Assembly: GCF_037975245.1 (NCBI RefSeq)
Contig: NC_092577.1
Coordinates: 6,541,001-6,605,000 of the forward strand
Direction of reading: 5' to 3'
DNA from: Apostichopus japonicus
Lineage: Eukaryota; Echinodermata; Holothuroidea; Aspidochirotida; Stichopodidae
DNA: 64,000 nt
Shown: positions 33,246 through 46,700 of the stretch, piece after piece
How positions within the stretch are numbered: the stretch's first letter is position 1
How the letters are laid out: each line of letters starts with the position of its first letter
The notes under the pieces: generated by a model
What the model saw: the letters and a program-made list of their open reading frames with translations, nothing else
Told to the model about the DNA's origin: nothing
The model's database searches: none
Program-made: the position numbers and the translations under genes

Positions 33246-35280
33246 CATGGCTATATTTTTGAGGACTTAAACAAAGCACCTCCTTTCGAGGACCACTACT
33301 TAGCAGTGTTTGTACATGACATACCTGTAGAACGCTGTCCATTATGTATGCCCGATACTGAAGACCTATTGCAAAGCTTGAAATATTACAGGAAAAGTCG
33401 TTAGATTTTTACTATTTTTTCGAGGACAGTCAAACACTTCTCTACTTGTGAAGTCTTTCCGAGGTCTTGCTATTGCTACCAGGTCAAATTATACTACAGA
33501 GGACATAACCTACCACCATCATTTGGTCCAATTGTAGTCTCGGCAACTCTGTCATCGTAACTTGAATTTGTAAAATTTCAACGGCGGTGCTCGTGTTCAA
33601 CTAGAACAACTGTATTTGTAAACAAACACTTGTCATTGTAGTGTGTGGTGAAAGTCAAACTCAGTTAGTTGTTCATATTCAATTGAGGGGTTTTTGTTAC
33701 TGCAGCCCTTTTGAAGTTATTTCAGTCACGAAGAAGCAGGTTCGGCGTTTTGTTCTTAAACGTAGACCAAAGCTAGGCTATATTGTGCAATGTTTATGAA
33801 CAGTTCTCTTGCCAGCATATGCCTGCAATGTAAACGAAGAAATGATGACTAAAACCATCAGAACTAAGCTGTCATTCACGAATCATGTCTATTTCGGACG
33901 TGACAGAGGATACACAGAGTATTGGTCAAATTTAACATCTTAATGTTACCCTCGCTTAGTTAGCAAAAATTTAAGAGCATACGGAACATCCGAAGGCCTA
34001 AAGGACGATTAATCTAACGAATACACGTAGGTCTATATTCTATCATTGCAATTGTCTCTACCTCCGGTCTATTTAAAACTGCTTGGTCGACTTCCTGGCC
34101 CTGGTTTTTCATCATCCTAAACACGTAATATATGCCATACACGGCCATATAGTATATAATAATGCCATGCCACAATAATAATTTTACAAGTGACTATGTT
34201 GCGAAAGCTGAAGTAGTACAGATAATACGATTAACAATTTTGCAGGATGTCGTTAACTGCGTTCAAATGTTACCTGTCTTGTTTAATTCGAGAATAACGA
34301 ACCAAAGTAGAGAATTTTAAGTTTTGAAGAAGCTACGCGATGAGATTTATGTTATTTACGTGTGCAGAATTAACTGTTCACCACCACAATTCATTGCAAA
34401 TCCAAGTCTGGATTTTTCCTGCACAGCCAACCTGTGAATTTGACAATGCTATGAAGAGTGTATGTTCAGCTGGCATTCATCAGCCAGCCATGAAGATGAT
34501 GGAGAGGACTAGTAACACCAATTTTGTAGTGCGCATGCGTACTACAATAATAAGTACAGGGAAGTGGGAGGGGGGTTAACATGGTCAATGAACTGGTACC
34601 TTCAGGTAATTAACTGACGCGCAAAGTGGGCTGCATTAAGCATGGATCAACAAGTTCACACATAGGCCTATTGGGAGCCAAACATACCGTGTAAGGAGAG
34701 TAGTGAATTGCCCTGGTACGACAATTCTTGCTCGCTTTGCAGTTAATTTTTTTTTGTTCCATAGTGATACAATAATACCAAAAAAATTCATTGCACTACT
34801 TTCAGAGAAAGACTGTATCCTGAGAAAAGTTGCATGATTCTTTAAAAGGGCATATAAATGATCCACATGATAATTCAAGATATTTCACAAATAGTGGAAT
34901 GTTAATTGAGTTCTGGAATGACATTTGTTGAATACAGAGAAAAGAATGAAGAAGAAATGAAAGAAAAAAAAAACAATTGTGAGATAAACACCTTTTATTG
35001 TTTCTGCACAGCAGCCAATAAACAACAAAACTAAATCAAACCAATAAACAGAAAACTATGGATAAGAATCTTGATGTGTGACCAAATATTCTCTTTGTGC
35101 TCTTCACTCCGAGATCAGTGACTTTGACTATTCCACTACCATAGCAAATACAGCTACATTAACTAACAACAATCATTGGACTATTTTTTTGGAAAATTGA
35201 ATTTTATGCCTCTGTCTACTTCAAAGCAAGTATATTTCAACAGCAAAATGCACTTGGTAATTATGAACACTAGAAGAAAA
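33246..35280. other. Gene-free stretch
   Basis: No exon, RNA gene or repeat was recognised on either strand. Confidence 0.4.
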
Positions 35281-35282
35281 AA

Positions 35283-35697
<415 letters not shown>

Positions 35698-36401
35698 AAT
35701 ATAAAAAAATATGAACACTAGGAGGCGGACACATGACCATTCAGAGCACAATGCTAAGGGCAGAACCCACAAATCTGTATGATCTACAGAACTACCAGGC
35801 TTTTAATGGTTTAAAGGTCATGGTCGTCTGATGGCAGGTAGTATAACTATCAAAGAATTTGACAAAATATGACAAAGTACATTGCCATTACTGTAATACA
35901 AAGATCATGTTTATCGATGGAAGTGTTATACTTTTACACTGTTTGTGTTCATTAAGGTTTTCCTTAATCTGCTCTCATTATACTGTTATATCTAAATTTC
36001 TGATTGCTAATGGCAGTTAGAACAAATCCTCAGCCTGCATATACTGATTTTCTTTTGTAAGGGATTGGATTAGAGTAAGTTAGTTGACAGTCTTGAATAT
36101 GATGATAACAATAAACTTCACTCACACTTTTGCTGTGCATAAGTAAATGTAGAGAATCAACAGAAGACCTTGAGCTCAGATAAACAATTACTGCAGTACT
36201 GACAAAATGTAAGCATGCATGAAGGTGAAATGTAGTCTGTCCGTTTAATTTGAAATTCAACTGCATATGTTGATTACAATTGTTTTCAGACTGATTTTCT
36301 CTACTAGAGATTTTTTCCTGAGTTTTTCGGGGGAATTGCCCATCACCCCCATGCATGTACATAACTAGGATCACAAGTTTTACTAAGGTAGACTTCGTGT
36401 A

Positions 36402-36500
36402 AGTAAGTTGGACCGACGTTTCAATCCTAGCAGGATCTTCTTCATTGTGTCATTTAGCCTCTGAAGATCCTGCTAGGATCATAAGTTCGGCAGACTTACT
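36402..36500. repeat. Inverted repeat carrying two hammerhead-like cores
   Basis: Arms 36402-36440 and 36463-36500 pair almost throughout and are separated by ~22 bases. On the minus strand the left arm reads TGAAGAAGATCCTGCTAGGA followed by TTGAAACGTCGG, very near the hammerhead pattern of CUGANGA, stem II, then GAAAC. The right arm carries the same GATCCTGCTAGGATC hairpin in the plus direction. Confidence 0.6.
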
Positions 36501-37243
36501 TTTACACATTTTCTTACACCGGCTCAAGTTTTAGTGGATATGCAGTTTGCTGACGGTTTTTTTAATGTTTTTTTTTAAGTTACACTTTGGCAGTTTGGGG
36601 CATAACAAATCACTGGTGGTGGCGCAACATTCTGCCTATATTTAGCTCTGTGGTGACAAATGCCACTGTTGGCATATTATAAAGTAGGTTGCTTTACTTT
36701 AGACCATAATATCAAGCATATACCATGGGACTATATCTGGGAAACCCGGGTCCGTAAAATGTACAGTACTAGCTAAACACAGTAACAGTATGTTCACTAT
36801 TATCAAGTATTAAATAACACTGACAATTAATGACATAGCCTACAAGGTATAGCATACTGTATCATTGTGTATGTTGTAATTTTTCCTGCAGTAGGCTAAT
36901 TACGCACATGTGTAACTACTGTATAAGGATACCGTATACACGAAATATTAAAGGCAGCCTAAGGGAAAGAAATGCCCTTTTAATAAGCTTCATCAAACAG
37001 TCCTATATCACAGTTAAACTCAGTTTCCGATTGTCCAAGGAAGTCAAGTTACAACAAGATGGAATATTCTTCTACCACGCTTTGCTGCCATGTTTCTAGA
37101 TGTTTCACAAAGCAACTTCATATGAACGCACAGAAGTAAGTTCTCAACCGTTTTATTTATGAAACTTCATTCGTTCCAATGAATTACAAACTTAAGTTGC
37201 CAGTTCGAACTCCAATCCTGTTAAATCACACTATTTTCACACT

Positions 37244-37249
37244 TTTATT
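37244..37249 (-). terminator. Candidate polyadenylation signal of the SET-recombinase gene
   Basis: AATAAA on the minus strand, 472 bp past the predicted stop at 37721. It lies just beyond the tandem duplication that contains the 3' UTR. Confidence 0.3.
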
Positions 37250-37262
37250 ACTGTGATGTATG

Positions 37263-37752
37263 CTTGTTATCATACAAGTTAAGTAGAAGAAGAATAAAAT
37301 GATGTCTGAAAATATGCAAAAAGAACACAGCATTAGGTCATCATGTAACAACGGTTTACATTTTGAACAGATCATATTTACAGTAATTACAGTTATTAAG
37401 TAAGGAATATATCAGGAGTAAGTTACATACTAGTATACCTGCGGCGCTGGGTTAGTGCAACCTCGAAGAGAAAATTAAGTTGATGTCTGTCGTTCTTGTA
37501 TTATGTTATGTTATCATACGAGTTGAAGTAGAAGAAAGATAAAATGATGTCCGAAAATATGCAAAAAGAACACAGCATTAGGTCATCATGTAACAACAGT
37601 TTAAATTTTGAACAGATCATATTTACAGTAATTACAGTTATTAAGTAAGGAATATATCAGGAGTTAAGTTACATACTAGTATACCTGTGGCGCTGGGTTA
37701 GTGCAACATCGAAGTGAAAATTAAGTTGATTTCCGTCGTTTTTGTATTATGT
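37263..37752 (-). repeat. 245-bp tandem duplication at the 3' end of the SET-recombinase gene
   Basis: Two adjacent copies with an exact offset of 245 bp (CACAG at 37326 and 37571). The right copy includes the last ~30 bp of the coding sequence and its stop. The left copy is a spare 3' end in the UTR. They differ at scattered positions only. Confidence 0.85.
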
Positions 37753-40700
37753 TATAGACTTTAAATTTGATACTGGTCCAATCTCTATTTTTCAGAAGTG
37801 GATACTCCTTCTGAAACATCTGACATTTCAGTTTTCCAGGGACTTTCATTAGTCTGATATCTGTTTTGAAATATTCCTTAACTCTGGCTGATTCATCTTC
37901 ACTCCAAAAATTTCTTCCACCTGTAAAAAGTAAAAAACATTAATCAATCCTTCTTTAAGTGCTATTTTTTTTTCGTTTTTTTTGCCCTATCAGCCCCCTC
38001 AGACACACCCCCTTCACTTACAAATGACTTTGTGAAAAAACAAAAACTGAAAAAGCTTGATATTATTTAGTTTTAGGGTGTGAAGACTCGCGCACAAAGA
38101 AACGTCTCATGCCTGTAACCTGACCTAGTTTCGAATGAGATGTAACAGAAGTGTTAGACATGCACTACCATAGATCCCAACAAATTACACACACAGCTTG
38201 TTACTGTCGGTAATTAGACACTATAGTGTACAGTCAATATATACAGCTACAGTCAATACCCACAACACAGTGTACATAGCAGCGTGGACATCTCAGGTCT
38301 AGATAAAAGATAACAAGGGATCACGTTTCATTACTGTCTGCATTTTGTAGCGACAAGAAGAAAACGTCATTTGCAAGCAACGGAAAGTTAACTTTTCAGA
38401 GCGCGGTTTGTGGCGAGTCTTAAATGCCTTTAAGATGGGGGAGTGTGGGGGAGAGGGCGCATGGCACTGTGAATCCCCAGTTCTACTTATACAAAAATGT
38501 AGGAGAACATGTCAGTGCTTCCAAGAAGAGCACCTTGAATTGTATTATTTGAATATGTGGCACAAGCATTATTTTCCCACTCTGAGTTTACTCATTTAAA
38601 CATAAAATTTGACATCTCTACCAATATTTTTAAAATATACTATTCTTCCTCTAAATCCTAACTATGATATAAAATGTGAACAAAGAAGAGGAGCAATTAA
38701 TAAATATTGTCCTAAAAAAACATAAACTGCATATTTTTCTAAGCACTACAGGAAACACGATGCGCACTGTTTGAACCAGGTTTTCCACATATTTACCAGG
38801 TTTTGTTCAATTTTTTTTGAGAAAGTAACTTTAGGAGAAGTCTTCTTTTTAAAACAGACATACCTTTTTTCTTCTTGTTGAGTTTTTGGGGCTTCTTAGC
38901 CTCATCACCACTATCTGAACTGCAATCTGTATGCACATGTGAAAAGATATACAATTTGTTTTATTGCTTATCTTTACTATGTTTGTTTCCTATGTCAACC
39001 ATTTTTGCTTCTTTTATATCAAACACTGTGATCCAAATGCATAAAAGAGATGAGTGACAAAATTACAATTAAAAAACAATCCTAACAACACAATAAACTT
39101 ATAGACATTTCCAAGTTTGTTTTCTTGCATAAAATATGGAGCTACACTTATCTAAATTTCCAGATGGTTCAAAGGAGTTATCTCATAGGAAAGCTCAATT
39201 GAGATGGTAGCACATTGCAAGTCGATTGTCTATGATCTAAGTGCTTTTTCGATCAGAGGCAGCAGACATGGATTTACTTTAATGAGTGGGTGCAACATCA
39301 GAGTAATTTCACACACAAATACCCAACATGATTTGAACATAATGTGGGCAGCACATAGATGTGGAAATGGAAATGTCAACGTCCCTTTACTCTTCTGTAA
39401 ATGTACTCTTCAAAGAATTGTTCCTAAAGCACACCAGAATGCTTTCCTTAAAACCACAGAAATATTGTCAATAGATGACTTACAGGGTTTCATAACTCCA
39501 AACCCTGGGCTTGCCCTCAACAGGTAAATATCATGGGTGACAGAGAAAATGCCTGTATGTGGTAGTTGTTGATTTTGAAAATGGAATAGCTGCAATAATA
39601 CCATGATCAGAGTGTTAGTCATTTAATGCTGTTACATATTGGCATGTAAAACCAGCAACATTTTCCTCATGCAATACAACTTTGCAAAAAGCTTGTTCCT
39701 TTCAAAAACAAACATACATTTTCTCTTCTTGGTCAGTTGGGGTTCCATTGTTTCATCACTGCCCTCGTTATCATCAGAGCTGCAATCTGGAAGTAAAAAC
39801 AAAAAGATGTACCAATGTTTTGGTAGTTATTTTTACTCCAGTTCTTACAGTTACTCATTTTTATTGCTGATGCAAGCATACTTTTTCCTTAAAAGGGAAA
39901 ATATTATCTGAATGTGAAAAGAGATGGGTGACTATGAGAAACATCAGTGAAGCAAGCAAGGTTATAAGGAAATTAGTATGACAGTTCTTTTCTAAACAGG
40001 TGTTCAAAGGAAAAGATAACTGAAGTGTATGCAGCAATGCTTAAAATCACAAGTAGATAAGGTCACAATTTAATATATGATGTTAACTTGTCATAGTGAA
40101 GTACAACATGACTTTATCTGACTATAAAGTACCCCTTAATTAATCCAACGGATCTACATTAAAGCAAAAACTCTAAAACCTCTGAAAACATGAGACTTGA
40201 ATGAAAGAAAAATTATTTTACGTGCATGGAGAGGAATAGCTTTCAATAATCAATTTAAATTCTCAGAAATTTTCTAAAAAACTTCTTTCCTTATCGTTGG
40301 AATAAAGAGACTATAAAATCAACCTACTACAATTAGCTTCAACTGATGTGTGAAGATATAAAACAGCACTGTTGATCACCACACACTTTAAATACATGTC
40401 TGGCCTGCGTTCACTGTTTAATACACACTTCTGAATATGAAATGTTCTTGACAACAACAATGTGCAGAAATAGTTCACTGAATTCTGGTACCATCAGAAT
40501 ATGTTGCTTTTGGTTTCACTTAAATTCCCCATTTGATAAGTCACATGATGTTTAAACGTTAAGCCTATTGTGATTTTGGCTTACCATCCAATGAGAGCTC
40601 CATATCATCCAGAGCCTGATTTGGCTGGGGCATGTTTCCCTTCTCCATGGCAAACAGTATTTTGGCTACTTTAGTCATCTGAAGGGTGTCCTCTGGTAAT

Positions 40701-43700
40701 CTATAGTACTCCCTGTGAACTCTGATATCATGGCCAAGAAAGTTTGCCAATATGTCCATCTCATTTCTTTTGAGGCAAAAGAGTTGTGACACTGTCCCAA
40801 TTTGCTTCCTTAGTTTTGTTGATGTCAATGCTGAGGGGTTCTTGGCACCACACTGAGCTGCAAGTTTCCTTAAGCAATCATGTCCTCGCAAGGAAGCTAA
40901 CGAGTCAACGTTTGGTTGGGCAAACAAGTACACATTTTCCTTGCTCACACCTACAGCCTCTCTGGTTTTCACAAGAATATCCACACATTGCCCTGTTTCT
41001 AGTGTAAAGAGTACTGGTACTTTCCGCCCCCGTTTTCCTCGAACTTCAACTCTTTTCAATCGTTCACACAGATTTTTCTCCCACTTGGAAAGCCCATCAA
41101 AGATGTCAGTGTTGACGTGTCTTTCGATGTGTTGGTAGTCACTAAGAGACATTCGCTCTGCCTCTCCACTTCTCCTTCGGTTGAATAAGATCACTTTTGC
41201 AAGGGTTGCTTCAGCTAATTGATACCATGCTAATCTGTCTGGAGATTGCTGCATTCGTTGTGATGCATCTGCCATAATAGAGGATAGGTGGCGATGTAGC
41301 AAACAGACGTCATCAGTCAATGGTAGTATTGTTGGTTTGTTAAATTTGTTCCTGTAGAGAGTTGTCAGAGCATGTGAGGACACATTGTTAGCCCATTCCA
41401 GACAACACAGATCGTGGAATCTTTCTGCACGTTCCTTCATGGCATCGTCAGCCAATTTTATGCCATTCGATCTACATATCTCTGCACATCTCTTTAGAGA
41501 ATGACCAAGTTTCAATGCCAAAGAAGGTGTTTGGTATTGTCGCTTTGCACCATCATATCCAGCACACTGTCGAACACTTCGGACTACATTGTCATACTGC
41601 TGGGGAGAAATGCATTCTTCCAGGCAGGAGATGTCAGGATGTGCTACTTGCATGACTTTGAGGAACCTTCCAAGTTCTCTCATCTTCTGACTGATATACT
41701 GACGGGATTCAGTGGCAGCTTTTTCATGAAGCTTTTGCCCAAAGGTAAGGATAAGACGGTCGTTTCTACAAATGAGACTGATATCATCATTTACCATGGT
41801 ACCTAGAATCTGCCGAAAAGAATCTTCAACTGGCATTGCAACAGGCAAGAGAAGAGCACATCTAGACTGGTGCCTAGTTCCCCTTTTCCTCTTCTTTACT
41901 TGTGCAGCACAGTTTTTGACATGTTTCCACATTTTAGATTTCATATAGTACCCAAAGCACTGATCACATGGAATGTAGGTATCTGATGGCACATTATACT
42001 GTGGTCGCTTGCTTGGTATCAGATAACCTCTTTGCTCTCGAATAACTTCTATATTGTGGGCGTGATTTCCTTTATTTCGAAGTAGATTTAGCAAATTCTT
42101 TCTTTGTTTTGACTTCTTATCAAATGACATGACTTCTTGTACGTCCTTCTCACTACCATGATTGGAGAAGAGATGTCTGGGCAGTTTGGCATATGATTCC
42201 ATACAATACGGACAGTAGTGTCTTTTGTCCCATTTCCTTTGACCGCTAGTATTATTAGTAGTTGACACTCTTGCCCCATGGCACCTTGCAGAATGCTTCT
42301 TTGATTTTCTCTTTTGTGAGGCTGAAACAGAAGATGAAACAATTGATTCTTGAATGTGGAATGGTTGCGCTTCAGCTGTTGTGGGTTCTTCTTCACATGC
42401 AGATTCACTGCTCCTTTCAGATCCACTTTCATGAAAACTGCTAACACTTTCATTGCTGTTGTGTCCCCAGTCTTCATCACTGCTGTTGTCTGAATCACCT
42501 TCAGGCAAGCCACTGTTATATGTCTCACACAGACGATTTGGAAGTCTTTCCTCATTCTTTGCAGTACCCCAAAGAACTGGATTTCTGATCTTGCTATAGG
42601 ATGAAATCTTTATTCCTCCTCCCGTGTGACAGTTGTTGGAGTCTCTGTCATCATCGCAGCTGTCTTCTGAATCACTTTCATCACATTCAGGCAAGCCACT
42701 GTTCTTAATAAAACGCAGAGGATAGGGAACTTTTCTTGTACTCTTTGAATTACCCTGAAGAGCGGCACCATGTTTTATGACATTTGTTTTGTCACTGCTG
42801 TTTGATGTTAGCCCTCTTTCCTGGTGACAGATTTCAGGTTCCCAGTCTTCATCCCTGCTGTTGTTCTCGGAATCACTTTCATCAACTTCGGGCAAGCCAC
42901 TGTTATCTGTGCTATACAGTGTATTTGTTGTGTTTTCTCCTTTCCTTACATTACCAAGTCGAGCTGATTTTCTGATCTTTGTTGTGTCAGTCTGGCTGGT
43001 TAAAACCCTTTTTTCTCTTTCCTTGTGATAGCTGTCTTCATCACTGCTGTTGTCTGAATCACCTTCATCACCGGGCAGGTAACCGTTATCCATGCTATGT
43101 AGAGTATTGGGAATTCTCTTCTCATTCCTTGCATTACTAAGATGAGCTGATTTTACGATCTTTGTTGTGTCAGTCTGGCCTGATGAAAACTGTATTCCTC
43201 TTTCCTTGTGACAGATGTTGGGGTCCCGGTTTTTGACCAAGCTGTTGTCTGATTCAACTTCAGGCAATCCACTGCTATCAATCCCAAGTAGGGTATCGGG
43301 AACCCTCATCTCATTCCTTGAAGTACTGTGAAGAACTGGATATCCAATGTTTGTTGTGTCAGTGGTGTCTGTGCTGCTGGATGAAATATTAACCCCTCTT
43401 TCATTATGACATATGTTGAAATCATGTTCTTTGTCATTGCTCTTCTTATCTGAAGCACTATCATTTTGTCCAGCCGACTTATCACTATTCATCTCATGTA
43501 GATTTCTTTGAACTTTGCTTTCATATGTTGGCTTATCAGTTATACATGTAACTCCCACTTCACAATCATTAGTAGAACAATTCAGCCTATTTCCATCACT
43601 TTGGTTAGGGTTTGTTTCACGCACCTTTGTTGCTGTAGTTTGTTGAGTTGAAGAACCATCATCTCCCATTGTGGATTTACTTCTGTTAATTCCACATTGA

Positions 43701-46700
43701 CTATTGGGAACAATTTCCTTATTTGTGGGCCTAACCTCATAAGTTGTTTTGTTCAAATTTGTTGCTTCGCTGCATCTGGTAGGATACTTCAATCCTCCTG
43801 CAATCTTCTGCACTTTAGCACTTGATTTTCTATTGAAGCTCCTGTGGTCTCCATCTCTGCCATCTCCTTCAAGCATATGTCTCTCTCCATCTAGATTTGT
43901 TGCAGTGCAATTACACTTCAATTGTTCACTTAAATCATCTATTACTTTGGTAATCGTGTCTATGTACACATCCATTGATGCAGCCTCATCATCATGTACG
44001 ATGCTGTGGGATACTCCTCCCTCAGCTCTTTGGACTCTGCTGGCTTCAGTGTGTTCCATATGGAGCATCTTCAATAGAATAGGAAATAGAAAAAATATGA
44101 CTGAAATTAATTTAACTCATAAAAGTTCTATTAGCAAAACCACTTTCTTTTTCCTACACCTGGAGGTTGAGTAGCAAGTGCATTCACATGCACATATTTA
44201 TGGAATTTCTCCAGTATCAATAATGAATTTTTATCAGAGCTATACCTAAGCTTCTACTTACAGCTCACTGTCAAACTGGCAGTGTTTTTTACTGGTAACT
44301 GCTGCTCTTTTGAGAATCAGTTCACATTCCCCTTAAGCACTACTCCAATACACAACAACTGCACTGGGAAAAACTAAAAATATTGAACCATATTGCATCT
44401 ATCGGCTTAATTTCCAAAAGAAATTCCCCTCCCCTTAGACCCATCCGTCAGGTTCAAGTCACTCCTATATTCAGATATACACAACTAGCACTGGTACATT
44501 TCCCTAAAATTGTGCACAATGTTCCATCCATCCAGCTACATATTATCAAAGGGAAGGGAAAGCCATGCCTCCTGCAGAAACCTCACCCAGATTCACTGAT
44601 TTGTTCAGACACTAGGTTTAAAACTACAGCAGCAATGCTCATGAATCTTCATAACCTTTGTAAGTAATGTCTTGAGGGTTTAGGCTAATGTCTTAAACAA
44701 TGCCAATATACTGCCAATATTTTAGATGAAGCTAAGCTGTCCTTTTCTTGAGCAAGTTATATGCTATTAAGCAAGCATGAGTCTTTGGGTGAGTAACAGT
44801 AAATGTTAAAGGTCTTTAGTAGGTGGCCAATCCTTAATCCTATGCTGCCAACTGTATGTTTGTATCTTCTTTCATTCAAGAATACAATATTACATAATTT
44901 TGGGGTATAATTAATTCATAGCAAAGGACAAAAACTCATTCTGAGCAAACAAATTATGAATGGTTCCAAAGTAGTGTTCTATTAAAAAAGCACACCAACA
45001 TTTTTTTTCTGAAATAGATAATTCAATACAAAAGAAAACATAAGTTGTCTTTCTGCCTTTTCTTTTCGGACAATCAAAAATTATTTTGGCAATCCAATTT
45101 TCAAAAAGAAGGTTGTCTGAAGGACAACTCACAATTTTTGTTAATTATAGGGCCTGCAGATAATTCTGAGTGTAAGGTCTATACAGGTGAATTTTAACAC
45201 ACATAATGTCAACAAATATTTATTCCTGATAAGTATGATGCAAATTGCCAAGATGGGTCTTAAAGTACTCAATTTGTCACCTACAGTGACACCGTCAGAT
45301 AATTTTTTGTCAGCTTTGCAGAGATTCAGTATGTCGACAAGATCACTTTGATGAATAAGAAAGTGTATGAAAACATTTATGACTAGTAACATTTAGCATA
45401 TAGTAAGGGGAAAATCAATGCATCCATTAAGTCTTTTTTTTGGGCAATGCATGCTCCTCCCATTTATTATCCAGCTGCATATGACAACTCAAATGAGTTG
45501 TCATTCCAGGTTTGGACTCAGGTGCCAATGGCTCAAACTTATCTCTGACTTAATCGCATGGTCTGGTTTGGACTCAAACTTGTACTGGACTTGGACTAGC
45601 TAGAATCAGACTTTAATTCTTATCTACTGGACTCTACTACAACACTGACATTACATAATGAGCATTATTTAGGTGCATAAATTAGAAGATTTTTTTTTTT
45701 TTTTTTTTTTTTTTGGGGGGGGGGGGTCTTTCCAATATGCACTTATATCAGACATATACTAATTCTCATGGTTGAGAAACTTGGCTATGCCCATTTCTTT
45801 CCCAGAAAAATGTCTTTAGAAGATTCAGTTTATAGCCAACATGGATCTTACCTTGCTGTTTGCTTTCACTACAATACCTTTTAGTGATCACTTACAACAC
45901 CAATACATGACTCCTCACACACTCCTTGAATTGGCAAGTTAGGTGTAGTGTTCTGAGGTTCCTTCATATACAATTTACAAAGGTTGTACTTTTGGTCTAG
46001 TCTACACACACTAACTCTCAACTGGCACATAGTGGTACTAACCTGTTTTCTCCATGGCAGATCTGGCACTCCATAGTCATAACGTATTTCATCGTACTCC
46101 TCTATTGAATCACATGCAAACAGGCAAAGGTGGGGCTTTCCATCTACAAGTACGACTTGCATTTTGGCATTGGGCTCATCGGAATCATTAACCATCCTGC
46201 CTGCTCTGTCTGGGTGATTTGTGGCATCAACACTATCAAATATAGTTTCAAGAGAAAAGACAAGAATTATACACAATAAATGTTAAGGAATTGCAAATCA
46301 GAGATGCATGATTCAAGTTGCCTATCCTGACTGACACTTGACAATATTACAAGCTTTCTCCACAATAAACTATGTCATGTACTGAGACTGCAATATTTCA
46401 CTTAGCCAAACTACGTGCTCAGCTCGGACTCTATTTAAGAACTGCAACAGGCCTAGACAATTGTTCTGAATCCTAGCTGGATCTTCATCAAAGACAGAAT
46501 TACAAACATAAAAATAGCAATAATCAATGCAATGAGTAGTTCCTTGCTAAATTGATCATTGGCATACTTGAAGTCCTTAAGAAAGATTGAACATGTCAGC
46601 ATATGTAAACAAGCCCTAATTTGAAGCTGTTTAAGTGACCTTGTGACAGGTCCCACCGTATTCATGCTTTAATATGTGCACCAACAATGACAGGGTTCTT

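Larger units (their letters stand above)
35700..37260. other. Spacer downstream of the SET-recombinase gene
   Basis: Contains the hairpin at 36402-36500 and possible 3' UTR sequence of the minus-strand gene at its right end. No other gene was seen. Confidence 0.45.

Noticed and set aside
42088-42555. 155-residue minus-strand ORF in another frame of the fusion gene
   Set aside because: It overlaps the zinc-finger and acidic coding frame and has no motif of its own.
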